Shown: positions 8,120 through 17,185, counted from the first letter of the stretch. The stretch: DNA of 64,000 nt from Chitinophaga niabensis (GCF_900129465.1 NZ_FSRA01000002.1:1116001-1180000); one strand, 5' to 3'. Numbers and translations are program-made. Notes: generated by a model from the letters alone, not told the origin.

Positions 8120-10054
8120 ATGAACTTCAATATTGGTTTGAAAAAATATCTACTAACGCTGCTTGTAATATGCGCAGCCACACTTATAACTGTCGCGCAG
8201 ACGTTTCGTTTTACCACAGCTGTGAACACGAATACCATCGCAATGGATGAGATGGTGCATATTCAGTTCATGCTGGAAAACCCTGTTAACCTCAGCCAGT
8301 TCACGCCGCCACAATTCACCGGCTTCAATGTGGTACAGGGGCCTCAGCAAATGCAGGGGAGCTCCTATGTGAACGGAAAGGGCACAGAATATATCGCTTT
8401 CAGTTACATCCTGCAACCTACCAAACCCGGCTCCTTCACTATTCCCGGAGGTACGGCAAGGGTAGACGGCAAACTGGTGAAAAGTAACCCGGTGAATATT
8501 GAAGTAGTGAAAGGAGGGCAGGGCGCACAGTTACCTCAGCAGCAACAACAGCCTTATCAACGGAGAGCATTCCCGGATAACGGATATGAAAATCAACCGG
8601 GCATTTTAAAGAAAGGAGAAGATGTAAAAGAGAAACTGCGTAAGAACCTTTTTGTGCGGGTTGATGTAGATAAAACTACTGTATACGAAGGAGAACAATT
8701 AACGGCTACTTATAAACTCTACACCCGCCTCCCCACGAATTCAAGCGTAACCAAAGTACCGGCATTCAAAGGGTTTTCAGCCAGGGATATTGAACTGCCC
8801 AATCCTCCGCAGGCAACAGAAGAGATCGTGAATGGCGAACGGTACAAAGTATTCACCATCCGCAAAACATTATTATTCCCTTTACAATCCGGCCAGCTGG
8901 AACTGGATCCCGCAGAAGTGGATAACCAGGTACATCTTGTAACCATGGCGAGCGCGAGAAAGAAAAGGGGCGATGATCCTTTCAGGGATGCATTCGGTGC
9001 AAGCCCATTTGATGATCCGTTCTTTGACGATCCCTTCGGCAATCCGCAATACGAAGTAGTGCCGTATAAAATTCAAAGCCCGGTAGTGAAGATCAATGTG
9101 AAACCATTACCCACCGCAGGGCGCCCGGCCAGTTTCAACGGAGCCGTAGGGCGTTTCACCATGACGGCCGTAGCCGATAAAAAAGACCTCAGCACAGATG
9201 ATGCGCTCACACTGAAGGTAACCATTGCAGGGCAGGGAAATGTGAACCTTCTGAATCCGCCGCCTTTAAACATCCCGACTGCATTCGAGAAATATGATCC
9301 CACACTGTCTGATAATATTGAAAAGAACAGTAACCCGCTCAGCGGTTCAAGGATCTTCCAGTATGTATTAATGCCGCAGGAAAAAGGAGAGCACACCTTA
9401 CCGCCGGTAGAGTTCTCGTATTTTGATCCTGCTGCCAATGCCTATAAAGTATTACAGTCTTCCGCCTTCCCTTTACATGTGATAGCAGGTAAACTGGCAA
9501 AGAAAGAAAAAGAAGACTTCGGCGGCAAAACGGAACTGGGTAATATCCGCACTTCCGGTCAGCGCTGGAGTAAACACAGCCCCTTCTTCTTTGGTAAACC
9601 CCTTTTCTGGATCCTGTTATTATTACCTTTACTGGGAGTTGCAGGAATGGCCTGGTACCGCAAACGCGAAAACTTCAGGCAGAGCAATGTGGCCATGTTA
9701 AAACATAAACATGCCAACAAAGTAGCCCTGAAACGCCTGGAGCTGGCTGCACGTTATCTGAAAGAGGGAAAAGACAAAGCGTTCTATGAAGAAACATCCC
9801 GCGCTACCTGGGGTTATCTCAGCCATAAATTAAAGATCCCGATGGCGGAATTGAGCAAACAGGTGGTACAGGATAAACTGGGTGACCGGCTGAAAGAAAC
9901 CACCAAATTACAATTGATAGAACTGATAGATAGATGCGAAACGGCGCTGTATGCACCCGTGAGCAGTAATGAACATCGCCAGGATGCTTACCAGCAGGCT
10001 GTGCAGGTGATCAGTTCCGTTGAAGAAGAATTAAAAGGAAGGGCCGGAAAATAA
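8120..10054 (+). CDS. batD: BatD-family membrane protein
   Basis: BatD is a large membrane-anchored periplasmic protein of the Bacteroides aerotolerance (Bat) system, thought to work with the VWA-domain proteins BatA/BatB. The 644-residue protein has a signal sequence (MNFNIGLKKYLLTLLVICAATLITVAQ), several Ig-like beta domains with FTPPQF, LFVRVDVDKTTVYEGE and GQGNVNLLNPP segments, a single TM helix (PLFWILLLLPLLGVAGMAWY, about residue 500) and a helical cytoplasmic tail. The start at 8120 is the ATG just after the -7 box; an upstream TTG in frame would lie inside the promoter. batE follows after 6 bp. batA, batB and batC are not upstream here. Confidence 0.9.
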   Translation: MNFNIGLKKYLLTLLVICAATLITVAQTFRFTTAVNTNTIAMDEMVHIQFMLENPVNLSQFTPPQFTGFNVVQGPQQMQGSSYVNGKGTEYIAFSYILQPTKPGSFTIPGGTARVDGKLVKSNPVNIEVVKGGQGAQLPQQQQQPYQRRAFPDNGYENQPGILKKGEDVKEKLRKNLFVRVDVDKTTVYEGEQLTATYKLYTRLPTNSSVTKVPAFKGFSARDIELPNPPQATEEIVNGERYKVFTIRKTLLFPLQSGQLELDPAEVDNQVHLVTMASARKKRGDDPFRDAFGASPFDDPFFDDPFGNPQYEVVPYKIQSPVVKINVKPLPTAGRPASFNGAVGRFTMTAVADKKDLSTDDALTLKVTIAGQGNVNLLNPPPLNIPTAFEKYDPTLSDNIEKNSNPLSGSRIFQYVLMPQEKGEHTLPPVEFSYFDPAANAYKVLQSSAFPLHVIAGKLAKKEKEDFGGKTELGNIRTSGQRWSKHSPFFFGKPLFWILLLLPLLGVAGMAWYRKRENFRQSNVAMLKHKHANKVALKRLELAARYLKEGKDKAFYEETSRATWGYLSHKLKIPMAELSKQVVQDKLGDRLKETTKLQLIELIDRCETALYAPVSSNEHRQDAYQQAVQVISSVEEELKGRAGK

Positions 10055-10060
10055 TAGACT

Positions 10061-10816
10061 ATGATGCGTGCATTCGTAAATCCCCTGTTATACATCTTAC
10101 TATTCTTAAGTACTGCGCTATTTGCGCAGGTCCCTGCGCTGTTCACAGAAGCCAACAAGCTCTATGAGCAGAAGAAGTATGCAGAAGCGGCTGATAAATA
10201 CCAGCAACTGATAGACTCTGGTTACCAGGTGGCAGACCTTTACTATAATGCAGGGAATGCTTATTATAAAAGTAACCAGACCGGCATGGCTGTATATAGT
10301 TTTGAAAAAGCCCTCAGTCTTAAACCGGGAGATGAACAAATAGAACAGAACCTGGTGCTGGCCAATCAGCAGGTAGGGAATAACCTGGAATCATTACCCC
10401 TTCTCTTCTTTGAAAAATGGTGGCTGCAATTGCAGGTAATGCATACCTCCGCAGGGTGGGCTACCGGCAGCATTGTGTTTTGCTGGATCCTGGCTGCGCT
10501 GGCCATCGTTTATTTTTTCCTGCCGAATATGAAACGCCCTGTTTTTCGTTGGGGTATGCTCGTGGCAGGGATCCTGTTCATTGGATATTTCAGCATGGCC
10601 ATCTGGATGCAGAATAAGGCCTATAACAGCGGAAGTGCTGTTGTGATGAAGAATGGCAAAGTGAAAGCCGCGCCGGATGAAGGAAGTAAAGACCTCTTCG
10701 AAATAAAGGAAGGGATCAAAATAAAGGTACTGGATAGCACAAAGGATTTTTCCAAAGTGCAACTGTCTGATGGTAAAACCGGTTGGATAGCTGTGAAGGA
10801 TATCCGCAACCTATAA
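10061..10816 (+). CDS. batE: BatE-like TPR and SH3-domain membrane protein
   Basis: 251 residues: signal sequence (about 1-23), two to three tetratricopeptide repeats (about 25-105, with AEAADKYQQLIDSG...ADLYYNAGNAYYKSNQ and AVYSFEKALSLKPGD), two transmembrane helices (about 135-153 and 165-184) and a C-terminal bacterial SH3-like domain (VLDSTKDFSKVQLSDGKTGW). This is the BatE arrangement. It is co-directional with batD at 6 bp. Its stop codon overlaps the end of the convergent LytTR regulator gene by 6 bp. Confidence 0.87.
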   Translation: MMRAFVNPLLYILLFLSTALFAQVPALFTEANKLYEQKKYAEAADKYQQLIDSGYQVADLYYNAGNAYYKSNQTGMAVYSFEKALSLKPGDEQIEQNLVLANQQVGNNLESLPLLFFEKWWLQLQVMHTSAGWATGSIVFCWILAALAIVYFFLPNMKRPVFRWGMLVAGILFIGYFSMAIWMQNKAYNSGSAVVMKNGKVKAAPDEGSKDLFEIKEGIKIKVLDSTKDFSKVQLSDGKTGWIAVKDIRNL

Positions 10817-11554
10817 CCTTTCTATCCGCGTCAAAAAATCCTGTTTGCGGTTCCGTGAAACGGGAATGTTCTTTCCATCCGTCATAATGATCTCGCCGCC
10901 ATCTCCCTTGATGTACTTGTGCATATAAGAGAGGTTGATGAGATAACTGTTATGCACCCTGAAGAACCCTTTTTCCCTCAAAGCTTCTTCCACTTCCTTC
11001 AACGATCTGCAAATGAGCGTAGGTATACCCTGCTGTGCCATGAACACTTTCGTATAACCGCCGGCAGATTCGCAATAGGTGATATCCTTTATGGGGATCA
11101 TGCGTAAGCCATCTTCCGTAGGCAGGGCCAGCCTTTCGTTGGGCTGCACATGCTGATGCAGGAATTGCAGCAGGGCATCTACTTTGGTAGCGGAATTAGT
11201 AGTTTGTGTAAGTGCCTTTTGCACGCTTTGCACCAGCTCATCTTTATCGATAGGCTTTAATAAAAAATCCAGGGCACTATGCCGGATAGCTTTGATGGCA
11301 TATTGATCGTAAGCAGTGGTGAATATCACAGAAAAGCTGCGGCGGGCGCAGGATTCCAGGAGTTCGAACCCATTCATGCCGGGCATTTCCACATCCAGGA
11401 AAACAAGCTGGGGTTGTAATCTTTCAATCACTTTCAAAGCTTCTTCCGGATCCCCGCAAAGGGCGTCTATCGTTACATCCGGACAATGGCGTTCTAATAG
11501 CATTTGCAGCACATCGCGGCAATGTTTCTCATCATCTATAATAACGGCGTGCAT
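10811..11554 (-). CDS. LytTR-family response regulator
   Basis: Cytoplasmic two-component regulator, 247 residues. The receiver domain (1-120) has the acidic pair D7-D8, phospho-acceptor D54 (LVFLDVEMPGMNG), the Thr and the Lys (FLLKPIDKDEL). The LytTR DNA-binding domain (about 145-245) has ITYCESAGGYTKVF, FFRVHNSYLINLSYM and IPVSRNRKQDFL. Its partner is probably the kinase encoded 52 bp upstream on the same strand. Targets are unknown. Confidence 0.93.
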   Translation of the reverse strand: MHAVIIDDEKHCRDVLQMLLERHCPDVTIDALCGDPEEALKVIERLQPQLVFLDVEMPGMNGFELLESCARRSFSVIFTTAYDQYAIKAIRHSALDFLLKPIDKDELVQSVQKALTQTTNSATKVDALLQFLHQHVQPNERLALPTEDGLRMIPIKDITYCESAGGYTKVFMAQQGIPTLICRSLKEVEEALREKGFFRVHNSYLINLSYMHKYIKGDGGEIIMTDGKNIPVSRNRKQDFLTRIERL

Positions 11555-11605
11555 ATAGGTAAAATGCTTTTGGTTGATCCTCTGTTCACTGTTCGTACAT
11601 CGAAT

Positions 11606-12454
11606 TTACTTAAAAATCCGCTCTTCTTCGGGCAGAGAGGTAGTAGTGACGTTGGGGAAGTGAAAAAGGGTGTAAGTACCCGTCTTATTATGATGGGGGT
11701 CAAACAGGTGACCGGTACTGATAGCGGCATGTGTATGATAGCGGGCATTCATCCAGTGGAGCCTTTCAGCTGCCACGCGGGTACCTGCCGTTCTTTGCTG
11801 GTGGTGGTGGAACATGTTTTGCCTTGCCACACCATTATCTTCCACACGGATGAACACTTCGTCTTCATTCTGCCCTATTTCTATCCTGATCATGCCTTTC
11901 TGTTCCGGTGTTTTTTGTAGAAGCCGGTACCAGATGGCATTCTGAATATAAGGCTGAACAATGAAAGGGGGTACCAGCATCTGCATATCCAATGAAGGAG
12001 CGGTGTGTATTTCATACTCAAACTGTCCTTCAAACCGTAGTTGTTCCAGTTGCAGATAGAGTTCAAGCGTTTCCAGTTCTTCTTCCAATGGGATCCATTC
12101 CTTGCTGCTGTTCTCGAGCGTAAAACGCATCAGGCGGGAAAAGCGGGTAAGGTAAGTAGAGGCCTGTTCTGTACTGGCAGAGAGAATGTAGCTATGAATA
12201 GCATTGAGGCTGTTGAAGATGAAGTGGGGGTCCATCTGGGATTGGAATGCATGCAATTCCAGGGACGCGCGGCTTCTTTGTGCCGCGATCCTTGCCTGCA
12301 TATTTCTGCGAAGTTTCTTCTCCCGCCACCAGAATAGTGCTCCGAGTATTCCGATGCCCACAAAAAAAATGGTCCAGTAAACCGTTTTTCCCGTTAAGGG
12401 TTGAACAATGCATAATGTATACAATATGATGGATCCGTTAAGGGGGTTACACAT
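11606..12454 (-). CDS. LytS-type sensor histidine kinase, short and partly degenerate
   Basis: 282 residues: one or two N-terminal TM segments (clear one at about 24-43), then a His_kinase (LytS/YehU) domain with phospho-acceptor H77 in MDPHFIFNSLNAIHSYI. There is no extracellular sensor domain. The ATP-binding half departs from the family: the N-box normally LVENAIKHG reads YIQNAIWYRL, and the glycine-rich lid reads GTRVAAERL. ATP binding could be weakened. It is upstream of the LytTR regulator in the same direction. Confidence 0.87.
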   Translation of the reverse strand: MCNPLNGSIILYTLCIVQPLTGKTVYWTIFFVGIGILGALFWWREKKLRRNMQARIAAQRSRASLELHAFQSQMDPHFIFNSLNAIHSYILSASTEQASTYLTRFSRLMRFTLENSSKEWIPLEEELETLELYLQLEQLRFEGQFEYEIHTAPSLDMQMLVPPFIVQPYIQNAIWYRLLQKTPEQKGMIRIEIGQNEDEVFIRVEDNGVARQNMFHHHQQRTAGTRVAAERLHWMNARYHTHAAISTGHLFDPHHNKTGTYTLFHFPNVTTTSLPEEERIFK

Positions 12455-12570
12455 ACTTTAAAATTCCTAAGCCTGCCAAATATAGCCCCGTTTCCCACCC
12501 TGGAAAAGGGGGATTGAGTAGCTGGCAGCAGCCGGCTTACGGATGGCAGCGGAGGAGGGATAGTTGGTGA

Positions 12571-13281
12571 TCAGCCATCTGTGAACTTATACCCAACTCC
12601 GCGAACGGAATGAAAGTACTGGGAATTGCGGCTGTCCTGCTCAAAATACTTGCGGAAATTGAGGATAAAGTTGTCTATGGTACGTGTTGTAGGGTAAACA
12701 TTATAACCCCAAACCACCTGGAGGATCTTTTCGCGGGTTACTACCTCGCCTTTGTTTTCTATGAGCAGTTTCAGCAGCATGGTCTCTTTCTTGGAGAGCT
12801 CATGGTGTTTGCCGTCTTTACCTACACATTCCTGTGCGGCAAAGTCTATCATATTATTGCCGAAGCGGTAGATATTGGGTACGTTGTCCTTTTCCTGGAT
12901 CTTTTTGTTCTTTACGATCAGTTTCTCCACACGGAGGAGGAGTTCTTCCAGGTTGAAAGGTTTGGTCATGTAGTCGTCCCCGCCTTTTTTCAGCCCCAGC
13001 ACTCTGTCTGCACTGCTATTTTTGGCGCTGAGGAACAAGATGGGCACTTCATTGTTCTGAATGCGGATGTTTTCGCACACGGCGATGCCGTCCATCTCGG
13101 GCAGCATGATATCGAGAATGATCAGGTCAAAGTATTCGTTCTTAACGGCTTTCAATGCACTGGTCCCATTGTCCACAGCCGTTACCTCATATCCTTCCAG
13201 CTCCAGGTTCAGCTTAAGTGCTTCCTGGAGATTTTCTTCATCTTCTACCAGCAATATTGATGCTTTCGTCGCTTCCTTCAT
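12571..13281 (-). CDS. OmpR-family response regulator
   Basis: 236 residues. Receiver domain 1-125 with E13-D14, phospho-acceptor D57 (LIILDIMLPEMDG) and the invariant Lys in TKPFNLEELL. The C-terminal winged helix is of OmpR/PhoB type (LSKKETMLLKLLIENKGEVVTRE, TIDNFILNFRKYFEQD, SVRGVGYKF). It is transcribed just after its cognate kinase gene (62-bp gap). Signal and regulon unknown. Confidence 0.95.
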   Translation of the reverse strand: MKEATKASILLVEDEENLQEALKLNLELEGYEVTAVDNGTSALKAVKNEYFDLIILDIMLPEMDGIAVCENIRIQNNEVPILFLSAKNSSADRVLGLKKGGDDYMTKPFNLEELLLRVEKLIVKNKKIQEKDNVPNIYRFGNNMIDFAAQECVGKDGKHHELSKKETMLLKLLIENKGEVVTREKILQVVWGYNVYPTTRTIDNFILNFRKYFEQDSRNSQYFHSVRGVGYKFTDG

Positions 13282-13343
13282 ATTGATGCATTGGTGAATG
13301 GTGAACGGTAATTGCCTATAAAATTACGCACAACTGGTTAATT

Positions 13344-14360
13344 TTATACAGATTGTAAGGAATAATCATTCCAGGTGATCTCAAAGCAGGTGCCTTTTGG
13401 GGTATGATCCCTTACGGTAATAGTGCCTCCGTGCTGTTCCACGATCTTTTTGGTCAGGTATAGTCCAAGGCCTGAACCTTTGGATTTACGGGTGTTTTCG
13501 TTACCAATGCGGTAGAATTTCAGGAAGATCTTATTCCTTTCTGCCTGTGGTATACCCTCTCCCTCATCGGACACCGTCAGTTTTAACGTTTCTCCTTCAA
13601 TAAAGAGCCGGACGTTGATCTCAGAACCCTTGGGAGCATATTTAACGGCATTCTCCACAAGATTGTTCAGCATCAGCTGCATCATGAACTTATCCGCATT
13701 CAGCCATATATAAGGTGCAATATCGGCTTTTATGGGATGGCTGGCAATGCGGCTTTGTAATTCTTCCATACTGTTTTGCAGCAGGCCGGAAAAATCCAGC
13801 TGTTCCAGGAAAGGCTGGTATTTCTGATGTTCAAACTGCGAAGCCAGCAGGATGTTATTGCATAACTGGTCCAGCCGGTTGGTTTCCCGGATAGTGGTAT
13901 CCAGCAGCTTTAACCGTTTCTCTTCATCCAGTTTATGCTTCCGTAATGTTTCGAGGTTAAGTTTAGCTACGGCGATAGGGCTTTTTAGTTCATGTGTTAC
14001 CGCCATCATAAAGTTCTGTTGTTGCTGGGAGAGCTTCATCTGTTTCCATACAGCACGGTAAACAAGCGCAGCGCCGGCAAGGATCAGTACCAGGAAAATG
14101 ATCCCTTCCCCTACATACTTGAAAGTGCGCATCTGCTGTTCTTTATGCAGCCTTTGCATTTCAGACATGAACTGAGCAGGTTGTGTAAGTTCCTGCACGC
14201 GGTGCGTCAACTCCAGCTGCTCATACTTTGCAATCTGTTTGCTTTGCTGATGCAGCAGCACTCCCCACCATAACAGCTGAAGTACTGTATATGCCAGCAC
14301 AAAAACATAGATGCCGGTGATCACCTTCCTGCTTTGCAGGCCGGAGGAGGATTTCTTCAT
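13344..14360 (-). CDS. Membrane sensor histidine kinase
   Basis: 338 residues: two TM helices (about 13-36 and 83-103) enclose a short 45-residue periplasmic loop; then HisKA with H123 (MMAVTHELKSPIA), N-box (LMLNNLVENAVKYAPKG), G1 (VSDEGEGIP) and G2 (KGSGLGLYLTKKI). All catalytic motifs are intact. The ATG at 14360 lies 6 bp after the gldH stop; a TTG two codons upstream is the less likely start. It is in one run with yicC and gldH upstream and the OmpR-type regulator downstream. Confidence 0.94.
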   Translation of the reverse strand: MKKSSSGLQSRKVITGIYVFVLAYTVLQLLWWGVLLHQQSKQIAKYEQLELTHRVQELTQPAQFMSEMQRLHKEQQMRTFKYVGEGIIFLVLILAGAALVYRAVWKQMKLSQQQQNFMMAVTHELKSPIAVAKLNLETLRKHKLDEEKRLKLLDTTIRETNRLDQLCNNILLASQFEHQKYQPFLEQLDFSGLLQNSMEELQSRIASHPIKADIAPYIWLNADKFMMQLMLNNLVENAVKYAPKGSEINVRLFIEGETLKLTVSDEGEGIPQAERNKIFLKFYRIGNENTRKSKGSGLGLYLTKKIVEQHGGTITVRDHTPKGTCFEITWNDYSLQSV

Positions 14361-14366
14361 GCTCAA

Positions 14367-14852
14367 TTATTTCCGCAGAGCAGCTTTTTCTATGCGGAGC
14401 CCCACACTCAGCATTTCCGGTAATGGGTTCTGACGCATGTTCTGCTCAAAAGTAAAACGATAAGTTCCGGGTTTTGAAAGGATAGCATTTTGCTGAATGG
14501 GGATGCGGTGTTCATAGATATCATCCACACCGCTTCCCAGCCATTTACCATAAGTATCGGCCAATGGAAGTTCTATCCGGCTTACAGTGGAAGTACTGTC
14601 TCCCGGTAACTGTGTGCCCACCAGCAGCCAGAGGTTGCTGTAAGGATAAGCATCCGTATGCCTTACATTGATGTACATGTTGTAATAGAATGCGGTATCC
14701 TCCGGCGCAAGTTCCAGTTCAAAGGACTGTTTATTATCTATCGTCCATTGAGAACGGGGGATATCCCGGTTCTTTTCAAAGGTTTCCATCCTGGGTGGTT
14801 TGCAGGCAACAGCCAGCATACATAACAGGAGGCAATTGAATCGCAGTTTCAT
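14367..14852 (-). CDS. gldH: Gliding motility lipoprotein GldH
   Basis: 161 residues with a lipoprotein signal (lipobox LAVAC, Cys at 17). The mature part matches GldH: a beta-rich domain with FELELAPEDTAFYYNMYINVRHTDAYPYSNLWLLV and GKWLGSGVDDIYEHRIPI. GldH is required for gliding in Flavobacterium and is widely conserved in Bacteroidota, including many that do not glide. It is sited between yicC and a two-component system on the same strand. Confidence 0.93.
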   Translation of the reverse strand: MKLRFNCLLLCMLAVACKPPRMETFEKNRDIPRSQWTIDNKQSFELELAPEDTAFYYNMYINVRHTDAYPYSNLWLLVGTQLPGDSTSTVSRIELPLADTYGKWLGSGVDDIYEHRIPIQQNAILSKPGTYRFTFEQNMRQNPLPEMLSVGLRIEKAALRK

Positions 14853-14876
14853 CTTCAGGGGATCTTTTTATAGGAA

Positions 14877-15752
14877 TTACAGCACATTCAGCACCTGTTC
14901 CTTTGCTTTTTCCAGTTCATCCTTCATCATCACTACCCATTGCTGCATAGCGGAATCGTTGGCTTTGGAACCGGTTGTATTGATCTCACGGCCTATCTCC
15001 TGTAATACGAATCCCAGCTTTTTACCTTTAGCGGCATCTGCTTCTGCAAGGATGTCTTTAAAGTAACGGCAGTGATTGGCAAGGCGCGTCAGTTCTTCTG
15101 TAATATCGAGTTTTTCTAAGTAAAAGATCAGTTCCTGCTCCAGGCGGTTACCGTCCACATTATCCTTACCCACATATTCCGCCAGCAGGGATTCCAGCCG
15201 GGTACGCACGCGGTCTTTCCTTAAAGGGTCCAGTTCACGTACCTTATCCGTATACAGGATGATGTTATCTATGCGGAGCAGGAGGTCCTTTTCCAGCATA
15301 TTACCTTCATCGATACGGTGTGCATCCATTTCAGCAATAGCGGAACGGATGATGGCTTCTACTTCCAGCCATTCTGATTTGGCCAGTTGTTCAGAGGCAG
15401 GGGTTACTACTTCCGGGAGTTTCATCAGCACATTGAGCATGTCTTCCTGGGGAAGGTTCAGTTCAGTGGCCATGGTAGAAAGGGCCTGGTGATAATACCT
15501 GGCCAGCTCCGTATTGATCACCACGGGGCGGGTGGCACCATTCTGTTTGATGTTGATGGTAGCGTCAAGCGTACCGCGTTGCAGCTCCTGTTGTAAGAGG
15601 TTGCGGATATCGAACTCGTAGGGTTTTAACAACGGAGACATCTTAAGGTTCACCTCAAACTGTTTCCCATTCAGCGATTTGATCTCTGCTACAATGGTGG
15701 TTTCTCCCCTTGTTATCTCCGCTCGGCCGAAGCCGGTCATGGATTTGAGCAT
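14877..15752 (-). CDS. yicC: YicC-family endoribonuclease
   Basis: 291 residues beginning with the diagnostic LKSMTGFGRAE and ending with the conserved HCRYFKDILAEADAAKGKKLGFVLQEIGREINTTGSKA...WVVMMKDELEKAKEQVLNVL. YicC/YloC proteins are RNA-cleaving enzymes. In many genomes guanylate kinase (gmk) follows; here gldH does. A perfect -7 box (TAGGTTTG) lies about 19 bp upstream of the start at 15778-15771. Confidence 0.95.
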   Translation of the reverse strand: MLKSMTGFGRAEITRGETTIVAEIKSLNGKQFEVNLKMSPLLKPYEFDIRNLLQQELQRGTLDATINIKQNGATRPVVINTELARYYHQALSTMATELNLPQEDMLNVLMKLPEVVTPASEQLAKSEWLEVEAIIRSAIAEMDAHRIDEGNMLEKDLLLRIDNIILYTDKVRELDPLRKDRVRTRLESLLAEYVGKDNVDGNRLEQELIFYLEKLDITEELTRLANHCRYFKDILAEADAAKGKKLGFVLQEIGREINTTGSKANDSAMQQWVVMMKDELEKAKEQVLNVL

Positions 15753-15821
15753 ATTATCTGTTTATTGTGGCAAACCTAGTTAAATTAAGCCATATTTCTG
15801 ATTGATGCACAATCATTTGGT

Positions 15822-16409
15822 TTATTTGAAAAGTGCATTGTATAAAGCAGGCCGGGAAAGCTCAACAAGATCGCCGGGCTGCATGCCATCTATGCTCAGT
15901 TGTTCTATCCGGTAACGGATAAGCCTCAACGTTGGAAACCCAACAGCAGCGGTCATTTTACGTACCTGCCGGTTCTTTCCTTCCCGTAAGATCAAACGTA
16001 TCCAGGGGGCCGGGATATGTTTGCGGAAACGAATGGGAGGATGCCTGTCCGGCACAAAAGGGTCTTCTGTAAAGATGGCGGCATCGCATCCCCGGGTACG
16101 GTAAGTTTTGCCATCTATATTGATCGGAACGCCTTCCCTGAGCTGTTGAATTGCGGCATTGGTAACTGCACCGTCCACCTGTACCCAATATTCCCTTTCG
16201 TGGGCAAATTGGGGATCTAAAATGCGGTGGTTGAGAGATTTATCGTTAGTGAGGATGAGGAGGCCCTCGCTGTCATAATCCAACCGGCCTACCGGGTAAA
16301 CGTCCCGGGGGACCTTGAAAAAATCAGATAATACAGCTTTATCACCTTCTTTCCCGAAGCGGGTCAATACCTCATAAGGCTTGTACACGATAAAATAGTG
16401 AAGGCTCAC
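15822..16409 (-). CDS. RluE/RsuA-like rRNA pseudouridine synthase
   Basis: Isomerises a uridine in rRNA. The 195-residue protein lacks the N-terminal S4 domain, as RluE does. It starts with SLHYFIVYKPYEVLTRF, has the catalytic motif PVGRLDYDSEGLLILTNDKSLNHRI with the catalytic Asp, and ends with the family tail REGKNRQVRKMTAAVGFPTLRLIR. I chose the GTG at 16409 because it lies right before the conserved region; the longer open frame runs over the divergent promoter of the Crp/Fnr gene. The exact modified base is inferred only by similarity. Confidence 0.88.
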   Translation of the reverse strand: MSLHYFIVYKPYEVLTRFGKEGDKAVLSDFFKVPRDVYPVGRLDYDSEGLLILTNDKSLNHRILDPQFAHEREYWVQVDGAVTNAAIQQLREGVPINIDGKTYRTRGCDAAIFTEDPFVPDRHPPIRFRKHIPAPWIRLILREGKNRQVRKMTAAVGFPTLRLIRYRIEQLSIDGMQPGDLVELSRPALYNALFK

Positions 16410-16419
16410 AATACTTGTA

Positions 16420-16450
16420 TTGGTTAAGGGCCTGTAAATTAGTAATTTTG
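16420..16450 (+). promoter_or_regulatory. Predicted promoter of the Crp/Fnr gene
   Basis: TTG at 16420-16422, a 20-bp spacer, then TAATTTTG at 16443-16450, a perfect TAnnTTTG -7 box. Transcription would start about 25 bp before the ATG at 16481. The element lies in the short divergent region shared with the pseudouridine synthase gene. Confidence 0.6.
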
Positions 16451-16480
16451 GCCCATCATTGGCGGTTTTATGAGAATGAC

Positions 16481-17185
16481 ATGTTAAGCGATCAAACAAA
16501 ATGCCGGTTCTGCAACAAATATCTAAGCGATATATTTTCCACCTCCTCACCAGAGCATATGGAAGAGATCGCCAACGCCAAACAATGCGCGATCTATAAG
16601 AAAGGTCAGGTGATCTTCCAGGAAGGAGCACATCCCTATGGCATTTATTGTATCAACACCGGAAAGGTTAAGTTATCCCATTCAGGAGACGAAGGGAGAG
16701 AGCAGATCATACGCCTGGTAAAACCAGGGGACCTGATCGGATATAAAGCACTCATTAGCAATGAACCATACACAGCTACTGCTACCGTTCTGGAAGATAG
16801 CGCCGTATGTTTCATCCCACGCGACCTGTTTCTGCATCTGCTGCAAAAGGATAATGCGCTATCCTTGAAGATGATGCAGATACTTACCAGCGAACTAAGA
16901 AGAGCAGAAACAAAGATCACGCACCTCTCACAGAAACCGGTAAGGGAACGTTTGGCTGAAACACTGCTTACACTCAAAGAAACATATGGCCTGGAGGAAG
17001 ACGATCAAACCATTAATGTAACCCTTTCAAGAGAAGAGATCGCCAACCTTGTAGGTACTGCAACAGAGTCTGCAATCCGCCTCCTCTCTGAGTTTAAGAA
17101 AGAGAAGGTGATTGATCTCACAGGTAAGAAGATCCGCATCTTACGCCTTCAGCAACTCATAAAAATGGCCAATCTCCAGGATTGA
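16481..17185 (+). CDS. Crp/Fnr-family transcriptional regulator with N-terminal CxxC
   Basis: 234 residues: a cyclic-nucleotide-binding-like beta-barrel (about 25-135, GQVIFQEGAHPYGIYCINTGKVKL, GDLIGYKALISNEPYTATATVLED), a dimerisation helix, and a Crp-type winged helix (VRERLAETLL..., LSREEIANLVGTATESAIRLLSEFKKEKVI). Before the barrel are C8 and C11 (KCRFC), with C36 and C57 further on. This resembles, but does not match, the cysteine layout of Fnr-type iron-sulfur sensors. The start at 16481 follows a good promoter. The ligand is unknown. Confidence 0.92.
   Translation: MLSDQTKCRFCNKYLSDIFSTSSPEHMEEIANAKQCAIYKKGQVIFQEGAHPYGIYCINTGKVKLSHSGDEGREQIIRLVKPGDLIGYKALISNEPYTATATVLEDSAVCFIPRDLFLHLLQKDNALSLKMMQILTSELRRAETKITHLSQKPVRERLAETLLTLKETYGLEEDDQTINVTLSREEIANLVGTATESAIRLLSEFKKEKVIDLTGKKIRILRLQQLIKMANLQD

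Noticed and set aside
10811..10816. Overlap of batE and the LytTR gene as a frameshift
   Set aside because: Both stops are intact on opposite strands; this is an ordinary tail-to-tail overlap.
12130..12363. Alternative minus-strand frames inside the LytS-type kinase gene
   Set aside because: They overlap the kinase frame on the same strand and lack any family signature.
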